This document shows positions 8,308 to 16,124 of a stretch of 64,000 nt of DNA, one piece after another. The DNA is taken from NCBI RefSeq assembly GCF_003113895.1, contig NZ_BDUD01000001.1, positions 6,250,767-6,314,766 of the forward strand. Reading direction: 5' to 3'. The stretch's first letter is position 1. Each line of letters begins with the position of its first letter. The stretch comes from Nostoc commune NIES-4072 (GTDB lineage: Bacteria; Cyanobacteriota; Cyanobacteriia; Cyanobacteriales; Nostocaceae). The position numbers and the translations under genes were made by a program. The notes beneath the pieces are model-generated. The model searched no databases and was not told the origin of the DNA. It was given only the letters and a program-made list of their open reading frames with translations.

Positions 8308-10419
8308 ATGAGTGCAAGTACCCTTATTTCCGACAATCCCCTACTTCAAGGCACTGGTTTACCTGCCTTTGCAGAGATTAAACCAGAGCGAGTAGTACCA
8401 GCCTTCAATCAGTTGCTGGCAGAACTTGAGCAGCAGCTTGCCACCTTAGAATCTAATGTACAGCCTACTTGGAGTGGTTTAGTAGAACCCTTAGAAAAGC
8501 TGACAGAACGGCTTACCTGGAGTTGGGGGGTAGTGAATCATTTAATGGGTGTTAAAAATAGCCCAGAACTGCGCGAAGCTCATGAAATCGTACAGCCACT
8601 AGTTGTACAATTTATCAACAAGCTTGGTCAAAGCAAACCTATCTATAATGCTTTTAAGGCACTCCGCACCAGTGATACTTGGGCAACTTTAGAATTAGCC
8701 CAACAGCGCATTGTAGAAGCGGCTATTCGAGATGCAGAACTTTCTGGTGTTGGCTTAGAAGGAGAGGCAAGAGAGCGTTTCAACGCCATACAAATGGAGT
8801 TAGCAGAACTTTCTACCAAATTCTCTAACCATGTACTTGATGCCACTAAAGCCTTCAGCTTAACCCTAACAACACAAGCTGAAATTGACGGTTTACCACC
8901 AAGCTTAGTAAGTTTAGCCGCTCAAGCGGCTCGTGCTGCTGGCGAAAGCAATGCTACACCAGAAAATGGCCCCTGGCGGATTACTTTGGACTTCCCCAGC
9001 TATGGCCCTTTCATGCAGCACAGTACCCGTCGAGATTTGCGCGAAAAGCTTTACAAAGCTCATATCACCCGCGCTTCTAGTGGCGATTTGGATAACAACC
9101 CTTTAATTGAGCGCATTTTGAAGTTGCGCCAAGAACTCGCAGATATACTAGGCTTTAAAAGTTTTGCTCAATTGAGCCTAGCTAGTAAGATGGCTCCCAA
9201 TGTTGAGGCAGTCAACGCCCTATTAGAAGAACTACGCCGCGCTAGTTATGATGCTGCTGTCAAAGACTTGGCAGAACTCAAAGCTTTTGCAGCAGCACAG
9301 GGAGCAGCAGAAGCTGAGGATTTAAAACACTGGGATATCAGCTTTTGGGCAGAACGCCAACGAGAAGCAAAATTCGCCTTTACTTCTGAAGAATTGCGTC
9401 CCTACTTTCCTCTTCCCCAAGTTTTAGACGGCTTATTTGGACTAGTTAAGCGGCTGTTTGGCGTTACTGTCACCTCTGCCGATGGTCAAGCGCCAGTATG
9501 GCATGAAGATGTCCGTTATTTCCAAATTGCTGACGAAACTGGTTCCCCCATAGCCTACTTCTACTTAGACCCTTACAGCCGTCCAGCCGAGAAACGCGGT
9601 GGTGCTTGGATGGATGTGTGCATCAATCGAGCCAAAATCACTGAAAATGGTGTTACTGCTATCCGCTTACCTGTAGCTTATTTGGTGTGTAATCAAAGTC
9701 CTCCCGTAGATGGTAAACCTAGTTTAATGACTTTCTATGAAGTAGAAACTTTGTTCCACGAATTTGGTCATGGATTGCACCACATGCTCACTAAGGTTGA
9801 CTATACCGGAGCCGCAGGCATCAATAATGTGGAGTGGGATGCAGTGGAACTACCTAGTCAGTTTATGGAAAACTGGTGTTATGAGCGAACCACTTTCTTT
9901 GGAATGGCGAAGCATTACGAAACTGGTGAAGCCTTACCGGAGCATTATTATCAAAAGCTGCTAGCGGCGCGTAATTATATGAGTGGATCTTCGACGTTGC
10001 GGCAGATCCATCTAAGCAGCCTTGATTTAGAACTCCACTACCGCTATCAACCTGGTAGTAATGAAACTCCCTCAGATGTGCGTCATCGCATAGCCAAGAC
10101 TACTACTGTTTTACCGCCACTTCCAGAAGATTCAATTTTATGTGCTTTTGGACATATTTTTGAGGGTGGTTATGCAGCAGGCTATTACAGTTACAAATGG
10201 GCTGAGGTACTAAGTGCTGATGCTTTTGCCGCTTTTGAAGAAGCGGGGCTAGAAGATGAAGAGGCTATAAAAGCTACAGGTCGGCGTTATCGAGATACAG
10301 TGCTGGCACTTGGTGGTGGTCAGCATCCAATGGAGGTGTTTAAAACTTTCCGGGGTCGTGAACCGAGTACGATCGCTTTGCTCAGGCACAATGGTTTAGT
10401 CAGTGCTGCTGTAAACTAA
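8308..10419 (+). CDS. prlC: M3-family oligopeptidase A
   Basis: A 703-aa cytosolic zinc metallopeptidase of family M3A, which degrades short peptides including cleaved signal peptides. The zinc motif HEFGH is at residues 484-488 in ETLFHEFGHGLHHML, with the downstream glutamate ligand in the VEWDAVELPSQFMENW block. Another family-typical segment is the C-terminal AAGYYSYKWAEVLSADAFAAF. Length is normal for OpdA/PrlC. The ATG start gives MSASTLISDNPLLQGTGLPAF, which fits the family. Confidence 0.95.
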   Translation: MSASTLISDNPLLQGTGLPAFAEIKPERVVPAFNQLLAELEQQLATLESNVQPTWSGLVEPLEKLTERLTWSWGVVNHLMGVKNSPELREAHEIVQPLVVQFINKLGQSKPIYNAFKALRTSDTWATLELAQQRIVEAAIRDAELSGVGLEGEARERFNAIQMELAELSTKFSNHVLDATKAFSLTLTTQAEIDGLPPSLVSLAAQAARAAGESNATPENGPWRITLDFPSYGPFMQHSTRRDLREKLYKAHITRASSGDLDNNPLIERILKLRQELADILGFKSFAQLSLASKMAPNVEAVNALLEELRRASYDAAVKDLAELKAFAAAQGAAEAEDLKHWDISFWAERQREAKFAFTSEELRPYFPLPQVLDGLFGLVKRLFGVTVTSADGQAPVWHEDVRYFQIADETGSPIAYFYLDPYSRPAEKRGGAWMDVCINRAKITENGVTAIRLPVAYLVCNQSPPVDGKPSLMTFYEVETLFHEFGHGLHHMLTKVDYTGAAGINNVEWDAVELPSQFMENWCYERTTFFGMAKHYETGEALPEHYYQKLLAARNYMSGSSTLRQIHLSSLDLELHYRYQPGSNETPSDVRHRIAKTTTVLPPLPEDSILCAFGHIFEGGYAAGYYSYKWAEVLSADAFAAFEEAGLEDEEAIKATGRRYRDTVLALGGGQHPMEVFKTFRGREPSTIALLRHNGLVSAAVN

Positions 10420-10526
10420 ATAACGTCCCTACTGGCATGAAATTAATCCTCAATTAGCGATCGCCAACCTGCGGAAAAGCTGTAATGTGGGTTATGCCGT
10501 AGGCTAACGTACCATCTTAGATTTTC

Positions 10527-10557
10527 GGTGCGTTATGGACTAATTTCCTAACGCACC
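10527..10557. repeat. Inverted repeat of the GGTGCGTTA family
   Basis: GGTGCGTTA at 10527-10535 pairs exactly with TAACGCACC at 10549-10557. The 14-bp string GGTGCGTTATGGAC recurs at 63950-63963, at the right edge of the window. Similar elements are found at 27222-27298 and 32003-32082. Confidence 0.6.
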
Positions 10558-10576
10558 CTAACAAATTTTAAGAAAA

Positions 10577-10632
10577 TTAATCCAAAAAATAGCACCACCT
10601 TAATTAAGGCTGGCGCTATTTTTTGGATTTAA
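10577..10632. terminator. Bidirectional terminator hairpin between convergent genes
   Basis: AATCCAAAAAATAGC at 10579-10593 is the exact inverse of GCTATTTTTTGGATT at 10615-10629, giving a 15-bp perfect stem with A/T-rich outer part on both strands. The loop itself contains the palindrome CCTTAATTAAGG. It lies between the ends of the convergent oligopeptidase and GlsB-like genes. Confidence 0.75.
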
Positions 10633-10691
10633 TTGACAATAGTTAAATTAATTTTTTAAGTTCCCCTCACTTCTTGTCTGCACTTTTGCTT

Positions 10692-10964
10692 TTATACAGC
10701 ACTGCTACGTGTAATTAAGTTCCACAGGAAAACCGCAACAATTGCACCAAGAACTGCTAGCGCAATACCAGGAATACTAAAACCAGCAGGTGCTAAAGTT
10801 AACACCCCTGTACTGAAGAATACGCCTAAGCTACCGCCAACAAAAGCACCGATGATTCCTAGTAAGATTGTTCCCAGAATACCGCCACCTTGATGACCGG
10901 GGTAGATAGCCTTAGCGATCGCACCAGCAATTAGACCTAAAACAATCCAAGCAAGAATATTCAT
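10692..10964 (-). CDS. GlsB/YeaQ/YmgE-family membrane protein
   Basis: A 90-aa, very hydrophobic, glycine-rich protein with three membrane segments (start MNILAWIVLGLIAGAIAKA, then GGGILGTILLGIIGAFVGG and a last helix near VLGAIVAVFLW). This is the 'transglycosylase-associated' family of small stress-induced membrane proteins; the enzymatic name is historical and no activity is implied. It is monocistronic, with its own long upstream region. Confidence 0.9.
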   Translation of the reverse strand: MNILAWIVLGLIAGAIAKAIYPGHQGGGILGTILLGIIGAFVGGSLGVFFSTGVLTLAPAGFSIPGIALAVLGAIVAVFLWNLITRSSAV

Positions 10965-11495
10965 TGTTATTAATTGGATAAACGTTTTTTACTCACAAAT
11001 TCATATTATCAATCCTCATCTTTTGTTCCATCTACCATCAGAATTAATCATTAATCACCAGAAGGAAGAGTTGAATTGTAACTAGGTTTTTTCGTATATA
11101 CCTCCATTGAGCTAGATAATCAATTAAAAAAAAGCTCCTAGTAGGTCTTCAACTAGGGGCTTATCAAACTATTGCTTGGTAATTGCAGTATATGCATTTT
11201 TAATTAACTCTCTCCTCTACTAGAAGAATTAAGCTGAGTTTTTAAAGACTGTTACTAAAGTAATGTAAAGGAAGCAAAATTAGGCGATGTATAGAACGAG
11301 CCTAGTCAATGACTCGATGGCTGAGAAATGGAGACAGTCTGCGATAAGACCAATGCATACTTAGGAAAATCAGACTCACCAAGGTTAGCAACATCACCGT
11401 CACGCTTGTATTGGGGAATGGGGACTGGTGAGTGGGAAAATTTGCATTAGCCCAATCCATAATCCTTAATCCCCCATTCCTAATTTCCAGTCAAA
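10965..11495. other. Intergenic region with an unassigned minus-strand terminator
   Basis: No protein gene is supported over 531 bp. A factor-independent terminator on the minus strand lies at 11126-11162 (separate entry). GGAATGGGG (about 11414) and CCCCATTCC (about 11473) form an inverted repeat just before the KDPG aldolase gene. A 14-codon minus-strand frame (starting MHILQLPSNSLISP) ends inside the terminator stem; it may be chance. Confidence 0.5.
11126..11162 (-). terminator. Intrinsic terminator without an assigned gene
   Basis: Read on the minus strand, an 11-bp stem (AAGCCCCTAGT / ACTAGGAGCTT, one G-T pair) is followed by eight T residues (positions 11133 down to 11126). No minus-strand gene lies upstream between 11163 and 11495, so the transcript it ends is unknown and may be a small RNA. 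Confidence 0.6.
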
Positions 11496-12128
11496 ATGCC
11501 TAATCAAATTTGGTTATCACAATTGCAAAAACATCGGGCGATCGCAGTCATCCGCGCCCCTAAAATCGAAGTGGGACAGCAAATGGCAATGGCTGTAGCA
11601 TCTGGGGGAATGCATTTAATTGAGATTACGTGGAATAGCTCGCAGGCTGGGGAATTAATCACTCAACTACGTTCAGAATTACCAGCCTGTACTATTGGCA
11701 CTGGTACGCTATTTAATGTGCAACAGTTAGAAGAAGCGATCGCATCTGGGGCGCAATTCCTCTTCACACCCCACGTTGACTCCGCAATGATTCAAGCAGC
11801 ACAAGAAAAAAATGTGCCGATCATCCCAGGAGCTATGACTCCTACAGAAATTGTTACCGCCTGGAGTCAGGGCGCTAGTTGTGTAAAAGTGTTTCCTGTA
11901 CAAGCAGTGGGAGGGGTAGATTATATCAAAAGTTTGCAAGGGCCACTAGGTCAGATTCCCTTAATTCCTACTGGCGGCGTGACTTTAGAAAATGCCAAAG
12001 AATTTTTACAAGCCGGAGCGATCGCTGTCGGTTTGAGCGGGGAATTATTTCCGAAAAAGCTTGTCACAGAGGGGAATTGGGAAGCGATCGCATCTGGGGC
12101 AAGAAAGCTGATACAACAGTTAAGTTAA
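11496..12128 (+). CDS. eda: KDPG / 4-hydroxy-2-oxoglutarate aldolase
   Basis: A 210-aa class I aldolase that cleaves 2-keto-3-deoxy-6-phosphogluconate to pyruvate and glyceraldehyde 3-phosphate in the Entner-Doudoroff route. Family motifs are EITWNSSQAGELI, GTGTLFN, the FTPHVDS loop, the Schiff-base lysine K131 in CVKVFPVQAVGG, and IPTGGVTLEN, a phosphate-binding loop. Length is normal. The gene stands alone; no 6-phosphogluconate dehydratase is near. The coding region is rich in HIP1 sites. Confidence 0.95.
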   Translation: MPNQIWLSQLQKHRAIAVIRAPKIEVGQQMAMAVASGGMHLIEITWNSSQAGELITQLRSELPACTIGTGTLFNVQQLEEAIASGAQFLFTPHVDSAMIQAAQEKNVPIIPGAMTPTEIVTAWSQGASCVKVFPVQAVGGVDYIKSLQGPLGQIPLIPTGGVTLENAKEFLQAGAIAVGLSGELFPKKLVTEGNWEAIASGARKLIQQLS

Positions 12129-12241
12129 CTTAGAATCAAATCATCAAAAGTTCACGTCTATTAAAGTAATAGATAGAGAAATAAAGGTGAAAACTGATAA
12201 GTTTCTCAAGACCCCATGATTTGAGTGTGAGTGTATCTAAA

Positions 12242-12754
12242 ATGAAAAAACTGTATCCTGACTGGGTGCGTCACTTAAAAATACTCCTTACTGGTACAGC
12301 ACTGTCCTTAAGTGTTTTTACTACTACTGGAACGAGTGAAGTTTGGGCAAATACTAAAGATCAAGTGATTGCCCAAAAAATCCAGACATTACAACAATCA
12401 GATCAGCGTTGGATTCAAATTGATCTTTCAAAGCAACGGTTAATAGCTTGGCAAGGTGACAGAGTGGTTTATGGAAGTGCCATTTCCTCTGGCAAAAAAG
12501 GTACTCCCACTCTTATTGGTACTTTTAAAATTCAATCCAAGTTCAAAACTACGCGGATGCAGGGGGAAAACTACGATGTTCCCAACGTTCCTTATGCGAT
12601 GTTTTACCAAGGTAATTACGGTATTCACGGAGCTTACTGGCATAAAAGGTTTGGCACTCCAGTGAGCCACGGCTGTGTAAATCTCCCACCTAAACATGCT
12701 AAATGGCTATTTGAGTGGGCATCGGTAGGGACACCAGTAGTTATCCAGAAATAG
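12242..12754 (+). CDS. L,D-transpeptidase (YkuD domain), copy 1
   Basis: A 170-aa exported enzyme that forms 3-3 crosslinks in peptidoglycan or attaches proteins to it. A signal peptide (MKKLYPDW.. then a hydrophobic stretch to VWA) precedes the YkuD domain. The catalytic block is IHGAYWH...[12 protein letters not shown], with the nucleophile Cys in HGC. The ATG at 12242 gives the best signal peptide; the frame also offers a GTG at 12221. A paralogue of almost the same layout follows 556 bp downstream. A hairpin at 12821-12850 probably ends its transcript. Confidence 0.9.
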   Translation: MKKLYPDWVRHLKILLTGTALSLSVFTTTGTSEVWANTKDQVIAQKIQTLQQSDQRWIQIDLSKQRLIAWQGDRVVYGSAISSGKKGTPTLIGTFKIQSKFKTTRMQGENYDVPNVPYAMFYQGNYGIHGAYWHKRFGTPVSHGCVNLPPKHAKWLFEWASVGTPVVIQK

Positions 12755-13310
12755 TAGGTGAAGCAACCAAAAGGCAATTTAGAGAAAATAATTAATAACA
12801 ACAAATCAAGACAATTGAGTGATTCCCAGCAATATTTGATGCTGGGAATCTTCGGAGTCGGAATTACTGAATTTGGAATAAAATATAGAAGAGGGCATTT
12901 AACGATTTGCCCCAGAAAATAAGCGTAAATCCTGACAATTGCCGTGTGAAATTAAAAATGCAAATATAAGTTTTGGGAAAGTTTGTATTTAGGCATTTCA
13001 ATGACAGATTTTTTGTAAAGGAGTCCTTTGTAATTAGTCATTAGTTCATTGGTCATTTGTACTAAGGGGTGCCAACAGCGCAGCCTCTGGTAGAGAAGTA
13101 TTAGTCATTAATTAGAACTCATCATTTAATTAAGGACAAATGACAAATGTGCAAATTGGATGCAGATTAGCTTAGGACTTGTTTTGAAAAGCATTAGCGG
13201 ATGAATTGCGTAAATCCTCAATAGGAAGCGAGTAGTCTATCTGGAAATTTTAGCTTTCTGGAAAATTACTTCGCTTCATAATTTTTGCGTAGTTTAGAAG
13301 GTGAGGCATA
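12755..13310. other. Spacer between the two L,D-transpeptidase genes
   Basis: No gene seen. It contains a terminator-like hairpin (12821-12850) and Nostoc-type short repeats at about 13030-13060 and 13100-13146 (CATTAGTTCATTGGTCATTTG; GGACAAATGACAAATG). The last 60 bp, AT-rich, should hold the promoter of the second copy. Confidence 0.5.
12821..12850 (+). terminator. Hairpin downstream of L,D-transpeptidase copy 1
   Basis: GATTCCCAGCA (12821-12831) and TGCTGGGAATC (12840-12850) form an 11-bp perfect stem with an 8-nt loop. It lies 66 bp after the stop codon. A long T-run is absent, so termination strength is unsure. Confidence 0.5.
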
Positions 13311-13850
13311 ATGCAATCTTGGATTCGCAGTGATAGGATTCGTTCTTCAGGAACTTTTTGTACAGGCGTGGCGCTGATGGTGGCAACTCTATTTTCTTGG
13401 TCATCACCTTTAGCAGGTACACCCAACTTTACTACAGCAACAGCCGCGTCAGTGGATGAAAACAGCATCACTGCATCTAATATCAGGCAAACATCCCAAC
13501 CTCGCTGGATTGAAATTGACTTGTCAGAGCAACGCTTACGTGCATGGGAAGGTAAAAGACTTGTTTATTCATACCGCATTTCTGGAGGCAAGCGATCGAC
13601 CCCCACACCCATAGGTAGATTTCGGATTAATTCTAAATATCGTACTCACCGGATGCGAGGCAGGGACTACAATATTCCTGATGTTCCTTACACAATGTAT
13701 TTTTACAGAGGCTATGCTATCCACGGTGCTTACTGGCATAATCGGTTTGGAACTCCAGTTAGCCACGGTTGCGTAAATTTACCTGTTAAGCAAGCTCGCA
13801 ATCTTTACAGATGGGCTTCAACCGGAACTTTAGTAGTGGTGCGGAAATAA
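13311..13850 (+). CDS. L,D-transpeptidase (YkuD domain), copy 2
   Basis: A 179-aa paralogue of the gene at 12242. It has an N-terminal membrane/signal segment ([18 protein letters not shown]), a Thr/Ser-rich linker, then [17 protein letters not shown] and the catalytic block [21 protein letters not shown] with Cys154 as nucleophile. The two mature domains are clearly related along their whole length, so this is an old tandem duplication. Its leader differs fully from copy 1. It is followed by a perfect 16-bp inverted repeat (13882-13927). Confidence 0.92.
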   Translation: MQSWIRSDRIRSSGTFCTGVALMVATLFSWSSPLAGTPNFTTATAASVDENSITASNIRQTSQPRWIEIDLSEQRLRAWEGKRLVYSYRISGGKRSTPTPIGRFRINSKYRTHRMRGRDYNIPDVPYTMYFYRGYAIHGAYWHNRFGTPVSHGCVNLPVKQARNLYRWASTGTLVVVRK

Positions 13851-13881
13851 TTCGTAATTAAGAGTTGCAATTCTGTCTTTG

Positions 13882-13927
13882 ATGTATGGACAGGTGCTTA
13901 ACTCCGTGAACGCACCTGTCCATACAT
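13882..13927. terminator. Perfect 16-bp inverted repeat after L,D-transpeptidase copy 2
   Basis: ATGTATGGACAGGTGC (13882-13897) and GCACCTGTCCATACAT (13912-13927) are exact inverses around a 14-nt loop. It can serve as a terminator for the transpeptidase gene and also marks the border with the IS607 remnant. It shares the TGTA...TACA ends of other palindromes in the window. Confidence 0.6.
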
Positions 13928-13971
13928 ACTGCTAGACTAAAAACAGTTAGTAACTTTATGGACAAATGTCC

Positions 13972-14481
13972 TCAAGCAACTTTTCCCGGTGTTACGCAAA
14001 ATGGATAAACTGCAATATCCTCTATCCCTAAACTATACGTCGCTGGGACTACCTTTCTTGTAATATTCAGGCTGGCATTTATATCTGCATGAATAAGTTT
14101 GCCATTACTGGATTTATACCAAGCCCTCTTTATTCGCTTACCACTGAATGTGTGTTTTTCACCCTTTTTGTAAACAGGAATTGGGTCTAAATCGAGAAAC
14201 GACGAGGCTGAGGTATAGGATTCCTCATTAATCAAAACGGTTATCCCAACCAGTTCGGCTTTATATTGCAATTGCTCAATAAACCGTGAATGAGGAATAC
14301 TAACAAAGTTCTGGTTAGTCTTTGTCCCAAGATTAATTTCTTGTTTCCATTGGTGATTTTTCCCAATAACCAATGTTCCAATTTTCTCACCAACCAAATG
14401 GTTAATGATCCATCTACTGGCATTGTGTAAGTAATTATCAATTCGGTTGTTGCGCTTACAAGTTAAAGCATTGAGCCGAAT
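13972..14481 (-). pseudogene. tnpB: TnpB (RNA-guided nuclease ancestor of Cas12), C-terminal half only
   Basis: In-frame TnpB sequence runs from IRLNALTCKRNNRIDNYLH (about 14481 downward) through LVGEKIGTLVIGKNHQWKQ, VSIPHSRF and EESYTSASSFLD to HADINASLNI. The last contains the third RuvC aspartate. The usual CxxC zinc ribbon is replaced by the EESYTS..SFLD variant seen in this branch of TnpB. The N-terminal half, with the first RuvC aspartate, is absent, so the protein is inactive. The only start codons left are internal. Confidence 0.8.
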
Positions 14482-14743
14482 CGACTTTGTAAATACGATA
14501 ACCTCTTGCGATAGAATAATCAGTTAATCTAATGGCTTGGCGATCTAGATTTGGTTTTGCTTCTGCCGATGAAACCCTGGCATAAATTAGAGCGATTTGC
14601 TCTTTTTCTGTTGGATTATCAGACTCAATAATAATCGTCCCTGTCGATGGGATTTGATAACCATTTAGTTGCCCAGCTTTCCACCAACGATGTGCTGTTT
14701 TATAGCTTACTCCAACTTTCTTTGCGTAATCAGATAATTTCAT
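14456..14743 (-). pseudogene. tnpA: IS607 serine recombinase TnpA, truncated
   Basis: A 95-aa frame. It begins with a MerR-like helix-turn-helix (MKLSDYAKKVGVSYKTAHRW) and continues into the serine resolvase domain, keeping the catalytic serine in IYARVSSAE. It breaks off after RGYRIYKV; the last eight residues come from tnpB read out of frame. Full IS607 recombinases are about 190-210 aa, so more than half of the catalytic domain is gone. Confidence 0.8.
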
Positions 14744-14779
14744 ATACCCATATTACAGTTATTGGGTATATATGGGTAT
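14744..14779. promoter_or_regulatory. Inverted/direct repeats at the left end of the IS607 remnant
   Basis: ATACCCATAT (14744-14753) pairs exactly with ATATGGGTAT (14770-14779), and TGGGTATA occurs in direct repeat between them. The site touches the tnpA start codon. It is a likely binding site for the MerR-like N-terminus of TnpA and may mark the transposon end. Confidence 0.5.
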
Positions 14780-14825
14780 AAAATCAATGAATATTTACAA
14801 CACATCTTTGAGGGATTTAGGAGCT

Positions 14826-15389
14826 ATGAGCTACTCAACTACTCAACTATTTACCTTGGAGGAATTTCTGAAGCTCCCAGAAACAAAGCCTGCGAGTGAA
14901 TATATTAATGGTGAGATTATTTCTAAACCAATGCCGAAAGGGAGATACAGCCGCTTGCAAGGGAAACTCGGCGCTGTTGTTAATGAAGTTACAGAGACTC
15001 AGAAAATTGCCTATGCATTTCCCGAATTACGGTGTAGTTTTGGCGATCGCTCAATTGTACCTGATGTAGCTGTATTTCAGTGGGGACGCATACCGTTCAC
15101 TGTTGATAATGAAGTACCTGATAATTTTGAACTTCCACCAGACTGGACGATTGAGATTCTTTCGCCAGAACAAAAACCCAACAAAGTAATTGGCAACATT
15201 CTCTACTGTCTAAAGTATGGTAGCCGTCTTGGATGGTTTCTTGATCCTGATGATTTCAGTATTTTGGCATTTCTACCAGAGCAACAACCAGTGTTACTCC
15301 AGGGAGAAGATTTTTTGCCTGTGTTACCAGAAATTCAACTTGCACTAACCGTCAATCAAGTTTTTGGATGGTTAAAAATGGGCGGTTAG
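14826..15389 (+). CDS. Uma2-family (DUF820) putative endonuclease
   Basis: A 187-aa protein of the Uma2 family, with a PD-(D/E)XK nuclease-like fold and greatly expanded in cyanobacteria. Visible blocks are TLEEFLKLPETKPASEYING, the core SIVPDVAVF, and PPDWTIEILSPEQ. The ATG at 14826 is preceded by GGAG and fits the family start (MSYSTTQLFTLEEF). The frame is open back to 14772, which would run into the IS607 end. Cellular role is unknown. Confidence 0.88.
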   Translation: MSYSTTQLFTLEEFLKLPETKPASEYINGEIISKPMPKGRYSRLQGKLGAVVNEVTETQKIAYAFPELRCSFGDRSIVPDVAVFQWGRIPFTVDNEVPDNFELPPDWTIEILSPEQKPNKVIGNILYCLKYGSRLGWFLDPDDFSILAFLPEQQPVLLQGEDFLPVLPEIQLALTVNQVFGWLKMGG

Positions 15390-15434
15390 AAATAACTTAT
15401 AAAGTGCGTAGGCGTAACCCATCGTAGACATCGC

Positions 15435-15836
15435 TTAGTTCTCAAACAAACTACTATCAACGTGAAAAAAATTCCCTAAGACCTTAGCCATCTCTTGAGT
15501 AATTTCTTGTTTTCCACTCATAACTTGAGAAACAACCTCTGTTGAACCAAGAATTGCTACTAACTCAGCTTCCTTAACATTCTGAGCATCGATCAGATGG
15601 AGAAACATTGAGTTTGCTGTTGATTCTCCCATTGGATAATGCTCATCCTCATATTTTTCTATCAGAGCGATCAACAGGTCTAATAATGCTGACTCTTCCA
15701 AAGTTCGGTTAACTCGATGAGACAGTTCCTCAGCTAGTGTAATAGCTTGCTCATTTTCCTCATCTGTTTTAATAATCTTGGGTTGATATTTAACAAGCAA
15801 ACTAGCATAAGTTTCACGGTTAAAAGTAAGGGTCAT
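15435..15836 (-). CDS. higA: HigA-type antitoxin
   Basis: A 133-aa antitoxin. The C-terminal part is an XRE helix-turn-helix (VKEAELVAILGSTEVVSQVMSGKQEITQEMAKVLGNFFHV). The N-terminal acidic helices (ITLAEELSHRVNRTLEESALLDLLIALIEKYE) should contact the toxin. It overlaps the upstream higB by 17 bp, so the order is toxin first, as is normal for higBA. It should repress the shared promoter upstream. Confidence 0.9.
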   Translation of the reverse strand: MTLTFNRETYASLLVKYQPKIIKTDEENEQAITLAEELSHRVNRTLEESALLDLLIALIEKYEDEHYPMGESTANSMFLHLIDAQNVKEAELVAILGSTEVVSQVMSGKQEITQEMAKVLGNFFHVDSSLFEN

Positions 15837-16119
15837 TTTTCCATTTATCCTTATCGTATTCTGCGTGCGTCAAAATGTATTTAAGATAAATTATTTGGTC
15901 ACTATAAACCAAATCAACTATCAGACGATATTTGTTGCCTTTGATATTAAAAACAGTGAAATTACCAACAGCTTCTGCTTGAGGATAAACTTCTTGCACT
16001 TGGGTAAGATTATCCCATGTAGCTTTATTGGCAGCTTTGTACCAGTTTTTAAGTGCATCACAGGAATCAGCATAATTTTGGCAAAATTCGCGCAGCTTTT
16101 TACGACTGATGATATGCAT
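15820..16119 (-). CDS. higB: HigB-type mRNA interferase toxin
   Basis: A 99-aa RelE-fold toxin that cleaves mRNA on the ribosome. Typical signs are MHIISRKKLREF, the AANKATWDNLTQVQEVYPQAEAVG segment, FNIKGNKYRLIV and the C-terminal YLKYILTHAEYDK. It begins 5 nt after the stop of the DnaK-like gene and has no room for its own promoter, so it is translated from the chaperone operon unless a promoter lies inside that gene. Confidence 0.92.
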   Translation of the reverse strand: MHIISRKKLREFCQNYADSCDALKNWYKAANKATWDNLTQVQEVYPQAEAVGNFTVFNIKGNKYRLIVDLVYSDQIIYLKYILTHAEYDKDKWKNDPYF

Positions 16120-16124
16120 TATAT

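Larger units (their letters stand above)
13972..14779 (-). mobile_element. IS607-family element with internal deletion
   Basis: The two genes of an IS607-type transposon are present in the right order and strand, but both are cut: the serine recombinase TnpA keeps its first about 88 residues and TnpB keeps its last about 165. Their frames meet at about 14482, so one internal deletion (roughly 1 kb or more, judged from normal gene lengths) joined them. The left end at 14744-14779 carries repeats around the start of tnpA. It cannot move by itself. Confidence 0.8.

Noticed and set aside
8157-8381. 74-aa plus-strand frame before the oligopeptidase
   Set aside because: It overlaps the start of the oligopeptidase gene in another frame and has no recognisable features.
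11879-12133. 84-aa plus-strand frame inside the aldolase gene
   Set aside because: Out-of-frame shadow of the KDPG aldolase gene; no independent start signal.
13882-13927. End of the IS607 element
   Set aside because: The 16-bp palindrome is 45 bp outside tnpB, and similar TGTA...TACA palindromes occur without any IS607 sequence, so it is better read as a terminator or separate repeat.
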